Shown in pieces: positions 1-9,664 of a DNA stretch of 64,000 nt. The DNA lies in contig OX291552.1 of assembly GCA_946406115.1 (NCBI GenBank), forward strand, positions 682,001 to 746,000. The letters are read 5' to 3'. A model generated the notes under the pieces. The model had not been told where the DNA came from and made no database searches. It saw only the letters and a list, made by a program, of their open reading frames with translations. The number at the start of each line of letters is the position of its first letter. The stretch's first letter is position 1. Source of the stretch: Apoda limacodes. Taxonomy: Eukaryota > Arthropoda > Insecta > Lepidoptera > Limacodidae. Both the position numbers and the translations under genes were made by a program.

Positions 1-385
1 AAAGTAGTAATACAATACTTTCATAATTAACTAAAGAGTATACAATATGTACCGAAACCCTTATTAGGTTATAAAAAATAAGTTAGTAAGCTACGAAAAC
101 CAAAGTCAAACATGTCAATTTTTTTTTGTTTTTATGTAGCATAGGGGGCGCACCATGTGAAGCGTCAAATATCGTTAATTGAGTGAAGGAATTTAAATAT
201 TTAAGAGAATTCCGATATTTAATAGTACTAGTGGCATTAGCGCCATCATAATTATATTTTGGCACAATCACATGTACAAACATATATTTACATATACTTA
301 AAATTATCCATACTATCCAAAGTAAATCTGTCTGTTACCTTTTCACGGTGAAACCGCTGTACCGATAAAGATGAAATTTGGCAAC
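1..385. other. AT-rich DNA, no gene seen
   Basis: I see no coding pattern, RNA gene or clear repeat here. The few short open frames are chance frames in AT-rich DNA. Confidence 0.5.
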
Positions 386-806
386 GAGCCGTCTTCGAGT
401 TTCCTTAGTGCGCGAGTCCGGCTCGCACTTGACTGTTTTTTTCTTTCATAAGAACCTTGCCCTAACACGTACAAATAAAACAAAAAGAAATTACCTGAAT
501 TGGTGCAGCCGTCTTCGAGTTTTCCTTAGTGTGCGAGTCCGACTCGCACTTGACCGTTTTTTTCTTTCATAACAACCTTGCCCTAACATTAACAAATACA
601 ATAAAAAAAAATTACCTGAATTGGTCCAGCCGTCTTCGAGTTTTCCTTAGTGCGCCAGTTCGACTTGCACTTGACCTTTTATTTTTCCTTATAAACCTTG
701 CCTTAACAATAACGAACGCAACAAAAAAAGAATTATCCAAATCGGTCCAGCCCTTCCAGAGTTTTGGCGAGATCAACGATCAGCAATTAATTTTTATATA
801 TATAGA
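386..806 (+). repeat. 120-bp tandem repeat built on the lepidopteran GCGAGTCCGACTCGC palindrome
   Basis: Three units start with GTCTTCGAGT at 391, 511 and about 632, so the period is 120-121 bp. Each unit carries the self-complementary core GCGAGTCCGACTCGC followed by TTGACCGTTTTTTT, which is also the 3' end of the interspersed repeats at 20113-20602 and 46812-47430. The array ends in GGTCCAGC...ATTTTTATATATATAGAT, a tail common on lepidopteran non-LTR and SINE-like repeats. Two short open frames across the array are repeat artefacts. Confidence 0.75.
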
Positions 807-995
807 TAATCTAGAATTATAATTTGATACACTGGTATTAGTTAAAGAGTTAAAGAAAGCATCTTGATTTGGAAGAGATGTAACTTTTAAGGACTCATAA
901 GAACTAACAAATTCATGAAGAAAAATACTTGGTTGAACAATTGATTTCTTAATTCTGCAAATTTTTCTTTTATACTATAAAAAATATATAACAAA

Positions 996-1410
996 GTTTG
1001 TCTGTCTGTATGTCAAGACCCTTTTACTAAGTTAAAAATAATATCCAATAGAAAAAAAGACTATGGTCATCTAAAGTTGTAAAAAAATCAAACTTCTAAG
1101 TCAATGCAATAAAAAAATACGACCAAAATACGGTCATTTTTAAAGTGAGAACTTAGTTGCGCGCGCTTGGTTGAGGACCTATTTCGTTGAACGTACGTCC
1201 GTACGTCAGAACAGCGCTCAAGGGGAAACAGCGCGGTGGGGAAAGGGAAGAGGGGCCGATAGGCGCGCGCGTATAGCTGCTGCCTCTCTCGCTTTCAGTT
1301 CTCACTTTTGCGGTACGTCCCAGGTGGATGACACAAATAAATTAAAACCTATGTGGTACTTCCCGTTCACCTAGAATCATGAAATTTGACAAGAAGCAAG
1401 ATGTTAGAAG
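996..1410 (+). repeat. Interspersed repeat (family A), interrupted by a small inverted-repeat element
   Basis: The segments 996-1141 and 1309-1410 match consecutive parts of the fuller copy at 20113-20602: TTTGTCTGTCTGT...TCAAGACCC, then AAAATACGGTCATTTTT, then CCCGTTCACC...CATGAAATTTG. The stretch between them is a separate insertion. Family A starts with GGGTTCCGT and ends with the GCGAGTCCGACTCGC palindrome plus a T run. It has no coding capacity that I can see. Confidence 0.7.
1142..1308. mobile_element. Small MITE-like element with perfect 12-bp inverted ends
   Basis: The left end AAAGTGAGAACT (1142-1153) is the exact reverse complement of the right end AGTTCTCACTTT (1297-1308). The 167-bp interior is GC-rich and non-coding. 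Removing it joins two halves of a family A repeat, which is what an insertion would give. A short T-run may be the target duplication, but the flanks are too simple to prove it. The open frame through it is incidental. Confidence 0.6.
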
Positions 1411-1625
1411 CACAAATATAGCAAGATGTTAGAAGCACAAATATAGCAAGATATTTAAAAGCAGAAAATTAAGGCATAATAATATTATTCTTTAGTGACA
1501 TAAGTCAAGTAATACAAGAAAATACAGGTTCAGTTACGACAAAATACAGGTAATGTTACAAGAAAACACAGGTATAGTTACAAGAAAATACAGTTATAGT
1601 TACAAGAAACTACAGTTATAGTTAC
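1393..1625. repeat. Two short imperfect tandem arrays
   Basis: About 1393-1455 holds 27-bp units containing AAGATGTTAGAAGCACAAAT. About 1515-1625 holds four to five units of 22-26 bp containing TACAAGAAAATACAG and TTATAGT. Neither has coding potential. Confidence 0.6.
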
Positions 1626-1629
1626 AGAC

Positions 1630-2086
1630 TAAAACGAAAAGTGTAAAGTCACTAGAAAACCCCTGAGCGCCCAAATCCTGTGTTTTGAGTGTCAGTTACA
1701 AAAGGATAAACATAATATTGTGTGTATGTGCTTGGCTGGCTATTGTAACACGTTTCGACGTTTAGAAGGCAAAACTGAAAGTGTAAAAACTCAGAAATGT
1801 AACAACAAATAATTGTAATTGGTAGATATTGGTAAGTATGTTAATAAAACATATTTTAGTTGAACCCCTCAATCTGTAGAGAAATTTTTTATAAGCTTTT
1901 CCGTCTTTTATTATATCTTTATTAAAAGTTAAGCTTTAACGACCTCCTTACAGCTATTTGTGTTTTGATTGTAGGTATATGAATATGCCTAGGATCTTAT
2001 TTACCTTAAGAGCTCTGATACAAAAACTTTCTGATTTCTGAAAAGAGGTTTTAAGAGATTCGATTGAAAAATACTACCTTGTCTAC
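1630..2086. other. No gene seen
   Basis: AT-rich unique-looking DNA with no convincing ORF, repeat or RNA gene. Confidence 0.4.
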
Positions 2087-2330
2087 GTTTAACTAGGGGT
2101 TGTGTTACGTGAGGTACAGGGCGATGTTTAACTGGGAGTTGTGTTACGTGAGGTACAGGGCGGTGTTTATCTGGGAGTTGTGTTACGTGAGGTACAGGTC
2201 GATGTTTAACTGGGAGTTGTGTTACGTAAGGCTACGGTGACCGCTTACCATCAGGCGGACCGTAAAAAAAAAACAGGGCGGTGTTTATCTGGGAGTTGTG
2301 TTACGTGAAGTACAAGGCGATGTTTCCGTA
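2087..2330. repeat. 39-bp minisatellite interrupted by a 40-bp LINE-tail insertion
   Basis: Six units begin with GTTTA/GTTTC at 2087, 2126, 2165, 2204, 2283 and 2322, giving an exact 39-bp period except where an insertion adds 40 bp. The unit contains GGGAGTTGTGTTACGTGAGG. The extra segment at 2232-2271 is CTACGGTGACCGCTTACC... followed by ten A residues. It matches the 3' end of the CR1/Jockey-type LINE seen at 56419-56994, in sense orientation with its poly(A). Confidence 0.8.
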
Positions 2331-2334
2331 GAAT

Positions 2335-3300
2335 AATATGGAAAACGTATAGCTGCCAGCAATTTACAATCAGCGTATAGTTGTGTGTGGTCGGGTATTT
2401 AAATGACTTATGTAGTAAAACTTTTAAAACCGTCCTCGAACTCTTTCTAGATGCAGTAGCGAGGTTTTAGGTACACTAGGACGCCCCAAACTAGGACACA
2501 ATAACATAAGATTCATTGTACTAAGGCAAAGTACACAGTTTTAAGTGTATAAAAGTCAACTGCTGCTCTTAATTTCCTGAACACAAATATAAGTTTTATA
2601 TTTATGTTTATATTTATTGCAATGTTATGTATTTTGCAAGTAATCCAATTAAGATATCTGTCTATATGTACTTGCCATATTCCGTACGGGTTAGTGGGAG
2701 ACAATTACAGACTCCTGAGTTATGCACTGTAGGATCACACGTGTGTGCCTTCAAATAATAAGCATCAGGAGGTGGTTGAAGGTTATTCTTTATGATAAAA
2801 GTGATAAATTGGTACTTAGCTACATTTAGTGTAAGACTAAGACTAAGGAGATAAAAAGACACCCAAAGAGTTACCTCACGCAGGGCAGTCTCTGCTATAT
2901 TGATAACTTCTTTCCAAGACTTTCCATGAATAATTATATAATTTGTGAATCTAAAAGAATAATAATTTATAGGCATAAATCTGTGAAACTTGAACTCATG
3001 ATGGACGAACTATCTACATATAATAAGTTTGTTCCTCGCATTGCTCGGCGCCTGATGCAGAACCCGCCAATTTTATTCACCCCACTCAATTTAGTTCACT
3101 GATATACTATAATTAACTCTCAGCGTCCGTACTAATTATTCCAAACACGATACCTTTACTATAGGTTGATAAGGCGATTGCTAATGCAGATTCTAAATGA
3201 TGCTTCGGTAGGTCATCATATAAATAGACAGACAGACAGGGTTTATCTGTCATACAGAGATAATATTTTAGCCAGGTATTGAAGTATTCACTGCAGTTTG
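2335..3300. other. No gene seen; probable left flank of the Polinton
   Basis: Mixed AT-rich DNA. I find no supported gene and no sequence that pairs with the far side of the Polinton at 14.7-14.86 kb, so the terminal inverted repeats of that element cannot be placed here. Confidence 0.4.
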
Positions 3301-3315
3301 TACTTTGGGTTTAGG

Positions 3316-3630
3316 TTAAGTTAAAGTCAGTTTATAAGGTACAAATTTATTATCTACACACCATTTTTTCAAACAAGTTACATTTCTTAGGGCACATATT
3401 GTAGGATGATAAATACAATTAAAAATAACACTAGAATTACGATATTCTTCATATAAACTGAGTAAATTAGGACAGTTCATATTTTCTAAATTCATCACAT
3501 TGTCAGTATTACAAATATTTTTAATCCATCGTGCTTTTTTAACACTCAACACAAAGATTGCAATTCTTTTAACAATAAACTCATTATTTTCGATCTTAAA
3601 CCCTTGCAGATCAACAATGACTGATTTCAT
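3316..3630 (-). CDS. Small conserved Polinton-associated protein, unknown function
   Basis: A 104-residue open frame starting MKSVIVDLQGFKIENNEF. It lies 12 bp downstream of the probable end of the capsid gene, in the same orientation, and appears to be the last gene of the element. I recall similar VDLQGF-type N-termini in uncharacterised arthropod proteins near Polintons, but I cannot assign a function. It has several cysteines (CNTDN, CPNLL, CIYHPTICALRNVTC, CLKKWC) that might bind metal. It is one of the few reading frames in the element with no visible stop or shift. Whether it is full length is unknown. Confidence 0.55.
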   Translation of the reverse strand: MKSVIVDLQGFKIENNEFIVKRIAIFVLSVKKARWIKNICNTDNVMNLENMNCPNLLSLYEEYRNSSVIFNCIYHPTICALRNVTCLKKWCVDNKFVPYKLTLT

Positions 3631-3642
3631 TATAGATAATTA

Positions 3643-4840
3643 TTATGTTAGTTTTCGTACAATGTTGCTAAGAGGTCGGCATTCTATCAGACGCTCGTTT
3701 CAAATTAAACAGTAGGCGCTGGTATTATCAGGAATATCTTTTAAAGTTTCTATTTCCAAGCGAACATCAACAGGTCTCGATTTTAAGTTTTCGTTTTGCC
3801 TAGAACAATCGATCACAAACAATGGCACCTTTTCTTTAAATTCATGAAGATCAAACAATGGATCTACTGGAAGGTTGTAGAAAGACTGTCGAAATCTTGC
3901 ATACATGTCGTATAATATATTAAACTTATCCTCTTCAAATTTTAAATTAAGTGCATCATAGGGGTAATAGAATAAATTAAGAAATAAGGTGACATTTTTA
4001 ACATTACAATGATCAAATAAAGTATTATGTCTTTCTTTATTATTTTTTCTATTTGTTTGTAGTCTAAATATTACATATCTCGGTTTTTCTAATTGTGAGG
4101 AAGTTTTAACAGACCATGAATGTTTAGTAGTACTCATAAAGATCCTAATTTTTAAATGATATTTGAATAGGCTTATCTTTTTCTAAATGTTTCAATAGAG
4201 CAAGCCTTTGAGAATCTGATACTTTTACATGCGGCATACGCCATTGTATCTTTTGAATACTTAATTCTACATAATCATTTTTGTCTGTGATAATACTGTT
4301 GAAATTAGTACTACTTCTGTCAAGTATAATTTCATGTTTACAGTTAAAGATGAGTTTTCTAAAATCTTCAGCAAAACCTAATAACTTGTTTAATGGTAAA
4401 ATAATACAAAATCCTCCTTGTTTATTAATTAAACCATTAACATTCCATCCCCACATTTCAGCAGCTTTGCTTTCAACACCAATCATAGAAACCAAAGATT
4501 TCATTGTCGTCGTGATTCCAGCATTTCTAATCCTATCTATTTCAATACCATTAATTTCATATCGTATATCTTGAAAAAGAAAAGTGATGGCATTGTTAAC
4601 TAGTTTAACTTCTTTCTGCTTCTTGCCAGCGGTAACAGCATCTTTAGTTGTTATTAAAAGCTTTCCTTCAATATATAATGCGCTTGCCGAAGGAAGTACA
4701 TAAATATCTTGCTGATGAATGGGTATTCTTATTTCATCATTTTCATTGTAGCTGTTATTGTATGGATTATAAGTATGAATTTCATAACTTTCAATAGAGT
4801 TATTGAATTTTGGACAATCTGTTACTTGGAGAAAATTCAT
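3643..4840 (-). pseudogene. Broken Polinton major capsid protein (double jelly-roll, hexon-like)
   Basis: The N-terminal part (4840-4145, 231 residues) begins MNFLQVTDCPKFNNSIESYE and contains NDEIRIPIHQQDIY, typical of the capsid protein of insect Polintons. The C-terminal part (4137-3700) contains LEKPRYVIFRLQTNR, YYPYDALNL and PLFVIDCSRQNE, also typical. The two parts lie in different frames, so a frameshift and small loss occurred at about 4120-4150. A TGA at 3700-3702 cuts the final 18 codons, which stay in frame to a TAA at 3643-3645. In the intact family this protein forms the pseudo-hexameric capsid shell. This copy cannot make a full protein. Confidence 0.85.
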
Positions 4841-4842
4841 AA

Positions 4843-4999
4843 TTAGAATCCAAGTACTTTTAGAAATTCTTTATTTTCTTTGGTAATATTGTTAGATTTC
4901 TTACGTTTTGCTCGCTTGACGTTTTGTAATGGTGTGTTGTTTTTTTTTACTTTCAATTTTATGTTTTTGAATGTTATTATTATCATTAAATACTATCAT
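4843..4999 (-). pseudogene. Short lysine-rich virion-type protein, frameshifted
   Basis: An ATG at 4999-4997 overlaps the penton stop codon (ATGA). The first frame is very basic and ends early. A second frame from about 4950 to the stop at 4843-4845 ends NKEFLKVLGF, a C-terminus I associate with short basic proteins next to capsid genes in related elements. The shift sits in an A-rich run, which also makes a sequencing slip possible. The role is inferred (DNA-condensing or minor capsid); no domain can be proved. Confidence 0.4.
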
Positions 5000-5670
5000 T
5001 TTATTTTTCTTACATGAAGACACAATTGAATATTTTCGTTATTAAAATTGATAAGATTTCCTTCTAAATCAAATATTTTTATCGTAATAGATGAAATATT
5101 TTTTTTCTTATAGGGAAGTATATAATATTTTTAGGTACTTCAATTAGTCGATGCCCAGGAGGAGTATTTAGGACAAATTAAATGAATCATGTGTGTTGGT
5201 AAGCCGTTTGTGTACGAGCCTTGAATAAGATCACATTCAATTCTTATGACAGACACGGGCACAATGCTAACAGGAAGGTCAGACACATGCCATTTATTTG
5301 TATCTAATATTGTAGGGGAGAATCCTAGCAATGAGCCCACACTATTTTTTACTGTAAAATTAATTTGCTGAGAACAGTACAACGAACATTTGAATGTATT
5401 GTTATTAGATTTCAAATTTATTTCACAATTCTTTAAAGAATTTTTGAGATATTCATTTATGTCTAATAAGTCGTATGTACCACTAGGTATTTTTATTTCT
5501 CCTTTTTGACCGTAAGCAAAAACATTATTACTGTCATGAATATTCGGTTTTGAATTATATGTTGAAAAATATAGTAAACCACACTCATAGTTACCATCCT
5601 ATATTAAAGGAGGAATAAATCCCGTATGTAGAACTAATTTATTCCCGGTGATGGTTAATGTTAAAGACAT
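4996..5670 (-). pseudogene. Broken Polinton penton (minor capsid) protein
   Basis: The frame opens at ATG 5670 and can be followed to TGA at 4996-4998, 225 codons, without any frameshift. Three in-frame stops break it: TAG at 5599-5601, TGA at 5140-5142 and TAA at 5131-5133. Recognisable segments are FKCSLYCSQQINFTVKNSV, GSLLGFSP, KWHVSDLPVSI and a C-terminal ITIKIFDLEGNLINF. These match the single jelly-roll penton family that caps capsid vertices in Polintons. It lies between protease and capsid genes on the same strand. Confidence 0.75.
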
Positions 5671-5698
5671 TGTAGTAAACTGAATAACTTTTTATAAT

Positions 5699-6070
5699 TT
5701 ATTCCTTTTTATTCACATTCCAAAGATTTTTCAAAAAATTTATACATAAATGTCCGCATATATATGGATTATTTTTTTGTTCATTATCATAGTTATAAAA
5801 TATATCAGATCCAATGTATTTAATAAAATCGTCAGGTGGTTTAAGATTACCGTAACTATCAAAGTATTCAACATAATTATTAGTTTTAGCATAGGCTTCC
5901 CAATGAGTTCCAGGGTTATTAGAACAATCGAGGTTAATAATACCGCATTCCTTTTTAAACGGGCGTTTTGGAAGTGTATCTCTCATAAAAACCCCTCTGA
6001 AAAATAGGACATCATCACTGACATTAAGAATATCGATGTTTGTCAATGCTCTTTTAGGTAGCCTCTTCAT
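5699..6070 (-). CDS. Adenain-type cysteine protease (C5-like) of the Polinton
   Basis: A 123-residue frame with the full catalytic set of adenovirus-type maturation proteases: His56 in GTHWEAY, Asp71 in YFDSYGN, a Gln at about 98, and Cys105 in ICGHLCI. The family cleaves capsid precursors during virion maturation. Its start overlaps the stop of the upstream pX-like frame by 4 bp (6067-6070). In many insect relatives the two regions form one longer protein, so this ATG may be an accident of a frameshift and not the native start. It is the best preserved enzyme frame in the element. Confidence 0.8.
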   Translation of the reverse strand: MKRLPKRALTNIDILNVSDDVLFFRGVFMRDTLPKRPFKKECGIINLDCSNNPGTHWEAYAKTNNYVEYFDSYGNLKPPDDFIKYIGSDIFYNYDNEQKNNPYICGHLCINFLKNLWNVNKKE

Positions 6071-6540
6071 TCGTTTTGAAAATGCCTAATCCGTTCTCTA
6101 AGACATATCCCTTTTCCGATACATAATGCTTCCATTTTCTTATTCTGCCTTTTAAGTTCTTGTAAGCGTTGTTTTGCAGATTTAATAGCGTTAACCGCTC
6201 TAGCTATTCCAGCCGCTCCTCCAGCTATACCTCCTGCTGCAGATAACCCCGCAAATGTTGGTATTAAGGGCAAGATTCCTCCAACTGTAGGAACTGGTAT
6301 TACACGAGGTAAGTTCACAGATGCATTTGAATCTATTCTTAATTATTTTACATCAGCAATAGCTAAATCTATTGCAGCCTTTTTGTATTTTGGCTTAATT
6401 ATTTTTAGATGATCCTTTGTAATGGAGACAATGTTTCTAAAAGTTTTTTTTAAGCCAGCCCCGGTCTTAACTTTTCCTTGTTTTGTTTTCCTTTCACATT
6501 GCTTCTTAGATTCCCTCACTAATTTTTTATCACACCTCAT
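6067..6540 (-). pseudogene. pX-like basic/glycine-rich protein with an internal stop
   Basis: One frame runs from MRCDKKLVRES (6540) to 6067, interrupted only by TAA at 6343-6345. The first half is lysine-rich (KTGAGLKKTFRN). The second has PRVIPVPTVGG then a hydrophobic glycine/alanine segment (AGLSAAGGIAGGAAGIARA) and a charged helix (KSAKQRLQELKRQNKKME). This layout is that of the Polinton/adintovirus pX-type minor virion protein. It precedes the protease gene. An in-frame ATG upstream at 6588 adds a hydrophobic leader but is less likely as the start. Confidence 0.65.
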
Positions 6541-6643
6541 TATCTTTATAAAAATAAAAATAAAAAACAAAAGGTTGGTTAAAAACACTGTTTCTCGAAT
6601 GAAATACAGACTAAGAATGTTAGTAAAACAATAATAGAATTGC

Positions 6644-7525
6644 TTATAAAACTTCTGACTTATCTATCCAACTATTTTCTTCTGAAGAAAAACCCAACCA
6701 TTTTACAAATAACTTTCTTCCCTTTCTCTTAATATCTTTTTCAACTTCTTCTGAGTAAAAAGAGCCCTTGATAGATCTATGTCTCTCATCTTGGATAATA
6801 TATGTGACAGGGCTGGTTTTCTGCACTTTAACTATTGAAAATATTTCAGTTGACTAATTTGGTGTATATCCTTTCTCAAATGTCCCTTTATACTTACTAA
6901 TTCAAACATAATCTCCAGCTTTTAATTTAGCTTTTTTAGTTTTTAATTTATTGATAGACATTGCTTTATACCTATGTAAAATTTGTTTCTTATTGTTCTT
7001 ATTGACTTGGTTCGGTTTTATACCGATAGTTCTATGTTTTGTGTTGTTATATGTATTAATTAAATTAAATGTGCTATTTATCCATTTGTAGTTTCCCTGT
7101 AGGCTAAATTGCTTATACAATTTAGTTTTAAATGTTCTTATAAATCTTTCTACTATTGATGCTTTTTTCGTTGAAAATGTTGAATAATGATTTATTTTTT
7201 GTAAATCTAATAAATGTTTCATTATTTTATTGTAGCATTCGGTTCCTAAATCAATTTGCAAATTTTTAGGAATAGGACCTTTTTGTAACAAGTCTTTAAA
7301 GGTCTTATAAAGACAGTCTTTACTTTTTTGTTTGAGAGGATATACCCATGCATATTTTGAAAATGTATCTATTACAGCTTAAATATATTTGTAATCCGAA
7401 TTTTCTTTACTCATTGACTACATATCAATACGATCAGCTTGCCATAAATCATCTACATCTTTCATCACTACATGCCTACGAATAAAGTTTTTCTTGCTTG
7501 TATTTCATTTACTACAATATCTTTA
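6644..7525 (-). pseudogene. Broken Polinton integrase (DDE, with chromodomain)
   Basis: A single frame from about 7525 to 6644 holds a retrovirus-like integrase: DDLWQADRIDM (first catalytic Asp), AVIDTFSKYAWVYP, IDLGTECYN (second Asp), KASIVERFIRTFK (Glu), NNTKHRTIG, and a C-terminal chromodomain-like FVKWLGFSSEENSW. Four in-frame stops break it (7418-7420, 7379-7381, 6902-6904, 6854-6856) with no frameshift across the core. In Polintons this enzyme inserts the element DNA, making 6-bp duplications. The N-terminal region upstream of 7525 is too decayed to follow. Confidence 0.85.
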
Positions 7526-7534
7526 CTCATTTTT

Positions 7535-7821
7535 TTCTGATTTTTTAAGATAGTGAATGTATTTTGTTTTGAGTTCCAGTAACTTCCGCCCCCAATTGAT
7601 TCAAAGTTTGATTAATTGATTTTTTTTTTAAATATCTTCAATAACATTGTCCACATTTTTTTTGTAGCACAGTCTTCTTAATCGATAGTTTTTCCTATAT
7701 TTTTGATAACCTTATTCCTAGCATTCAAAGTACCATCTTCTGACAAAACAATAGTTGGTTCTTCATATTGTCTAATTTTCTGCTTTTTGAACACATGTAT
7801 TCCAAATTTGTCAACATTCAT
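7535..7821 (-). pseudogene. Small Polinton-associated protein, broken
   Basis: An ATG at 7821 opens 47 codons (MNVDKFGIHVFKKQK...) ending at TAA 7678-7680. Beyond the stop the sequence resumes with EDCATKK and, after a shift, NVDNVIEDI and INQTLNQLG. The combination of an IKN segment followed by a D-A-x-x-K-K-x-V-D motif and a predicted helix recalls short uncharacterised or fibre-like proteins next to integrase in related elements. Function is unknown and assignment is from memory of the pattern only. Confidence 0.4.
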
Positions 7822-7870
7822 ATTTGATTTCTTTCATGCGACTGAGTTAAAAAATATTTTTGCATGTTAT

Positions 7871-8770
7871 TTATTCCTTAATAATTCCGGCTTCTTTTAA
7901 TTCTTCTATAATGGACATAATTTCATTATCATGACTTGTATTACCAGCGTCTTTAGAAGCAATTAAAACTTTCAACCTATCTATTAGTTCGTTAGGATCG
8001 CCCCAGTATACTAAATCTGAATTTGATTTATATTTTTTTAGTGTTGGTAAACTGCCTCCTTCTTTTATGTTTTTAGTTTCGAATTCATTAAATAGTGGTT
8101 TTAAAATTTTACAGTATTTCATGCCCGAATTTGTATCTGACCTGATGAACAGAATCCTCTTTTATAAGCATTTGTAAAATAAGTATACTTTTGTACACTA
8201 GTTTATCTTTTTCTGAAATTAACTGTGTATTAGGTATACTTTGAAACAGTAATTCACATAGTCCTGGAGTAATATTTTGTTTGATGAATCGTCTTCAAGC
8301 TGGAATTTAATGGCATTCCCTATCATTAAATTATCACCTTTGCATCTCACACCAAAAGCAACATTCAAAGCTTTATATTGACAATGTTCTTGCTTTGAAG
8401 TGGAAGTTACTATTTTTGCCACATCATCTTGTGTTTCAAGAGTTTTCAGTTCCTCATTAACGTCGTCTCTTATTTTATCATCATCATAATCATTTAAATT
8501 GTTATTTACATCACTTAAACAAGAATCATATTCATAAATACTAGGAGTATCTGACTCCTTCTTTTTTTATTATCTCTACATATTTTATTAAAGGTAACCA
8601 TAGCTCCTAATGGATCTATTATTGGTTTGAACATTTTAGAACTTGTTTTTTGCATGTCATCATCTACTTGTCGCATTTGCTTTAATTTATTTTTAATGTT
8701 TTTAACCGACTGTATTAACTGTTTTTTTTTAATTTGGCTTCATGATAACTACCTTAAACACATCTGGTGA
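7871..8770 (-). pseudogene. Polinton-associated coiled-coil protein, frameshifted
   Basis: Pieces of one gene lie in several frames. An N-terminal lysine-rich helix with MFKPIIDPLGAMV sits at about 8740-8560. A middle part (8422-8219) has NVAFGVRCKGDNLMIGN; the neighbouring frame continues with TPGLCELLF. A C-terminal part (8122-7871) has LVYWGDPNELIDRLKVLIAS and EIMSIIEELKEAGIIKE. This order matches a protein of unknown function that commonly accompanies insect Polintons between ATPase and integrase. At least two frameshifts are present. Confidence 0.65.
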
Positions 8771-8834
8771 TAGTTGTAGGATAAGACAGAATGGCTTAGG
8801 CTTATATCGTTATTAGTGTTTGTAAGATACGGTG

Positions 8835-9530
8835 TTAGTCAAAATTTAACGAATATATATAATGATTTCGGTATCTATTATTCAATTCACAATCTTTATT
8901 TATAATCAAACATGTGTAAGGGTTTGACCAGTGTGATGCTAATGATTTGAAATTATTCCAGCTCATATCTGAATTAACATGTTCTTCATAAATATGTTTT
9001 ACATTGATTCCATCTTGTTTAAAAATAATTAAAAGGTTTGCATTATCTTGTATAAGTTGTTTAGGTATCTTAGAGTAAGTTTGTGATAGATAAAAACAAT
9101 CTATCTCTTTATGCCTACCCATAGAAAAATAATTACGGATATTAATCTGATTTTCACAAGTAACATCATCAAAAATAAATATGGATTTGTTTAAGGCTTC
9201 ACTAGGCATTATAATGTCTCTATCATCTTGGAACAGGAATAAATTTATTGCAGGTATTTTATTGAGGACATTTTGTAAAAAACGATATTCAGGCTGAAAT
9301 GTTGTTTTATAATAAATGTAGACATTTTCAAACTTTAACCCATTTTATGAAGTAAAAGACCGCAGATGATACACCGAATAGAATTTGGTAAAAGTACGCT
9401 ATGTTTAATTTTATTACGATTCGGTTCAACGCATATTCTATTCCCAAAGAAACGGGTTGCTTGACTAACTTCATCTTTCCGTCTAACACTGGATTTTAAT
9501 ATTAATTCATTAAATATAAAAACATTTGAT
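8835..9530 (-). pseudogene. Broken packaging ATPase (FtsK/HerA, A32-like) lacking its P-loop
   Basis: The C-terminal 124 codons (9209-8835) hold the Walker B motif SIFIFDDVTCENQ and the sensor region DCFYLSQTYSKIPKQL followed by NANLLIIFKQD, and the same frame extends upstream to about 9335. The N-terminal part (about 9530-9370) is in another frame and ends LLPNSIRCIICG. In intact relatives the Walker A P-loop follows directly; here the sequence jumps to LLLHKMG, so the P-loop is deleted and the frame shifted. The family pumps genomic DNA into capsids. This copy is dead. Confidence 0.82.
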
Positions 9531-9664
9531 GATTATTACTTCCAATTCCTACTTTTTTTGTTATAATAAATTTATTTGACCTACTAAACAAGTTATAACA
9601 TGTTTTATTTAAATACTTATGTGAGAGTGTAGTTGATTATTATTTTAGCAACGTCACAAACCCT

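Noticed and set aside
378..822. Two short plus-strand open frames
   Set aside because: They run through the 120-bp tandem repeat and translate repeat sequence; no domain or gene context.
3700..7525. Alternative genetic code or recoding to explain in-frame stops in the Polinton
   Set aside because: All three stop codons occur, other genes carry frameshifts and deletions, and the host actin uses the standard code.
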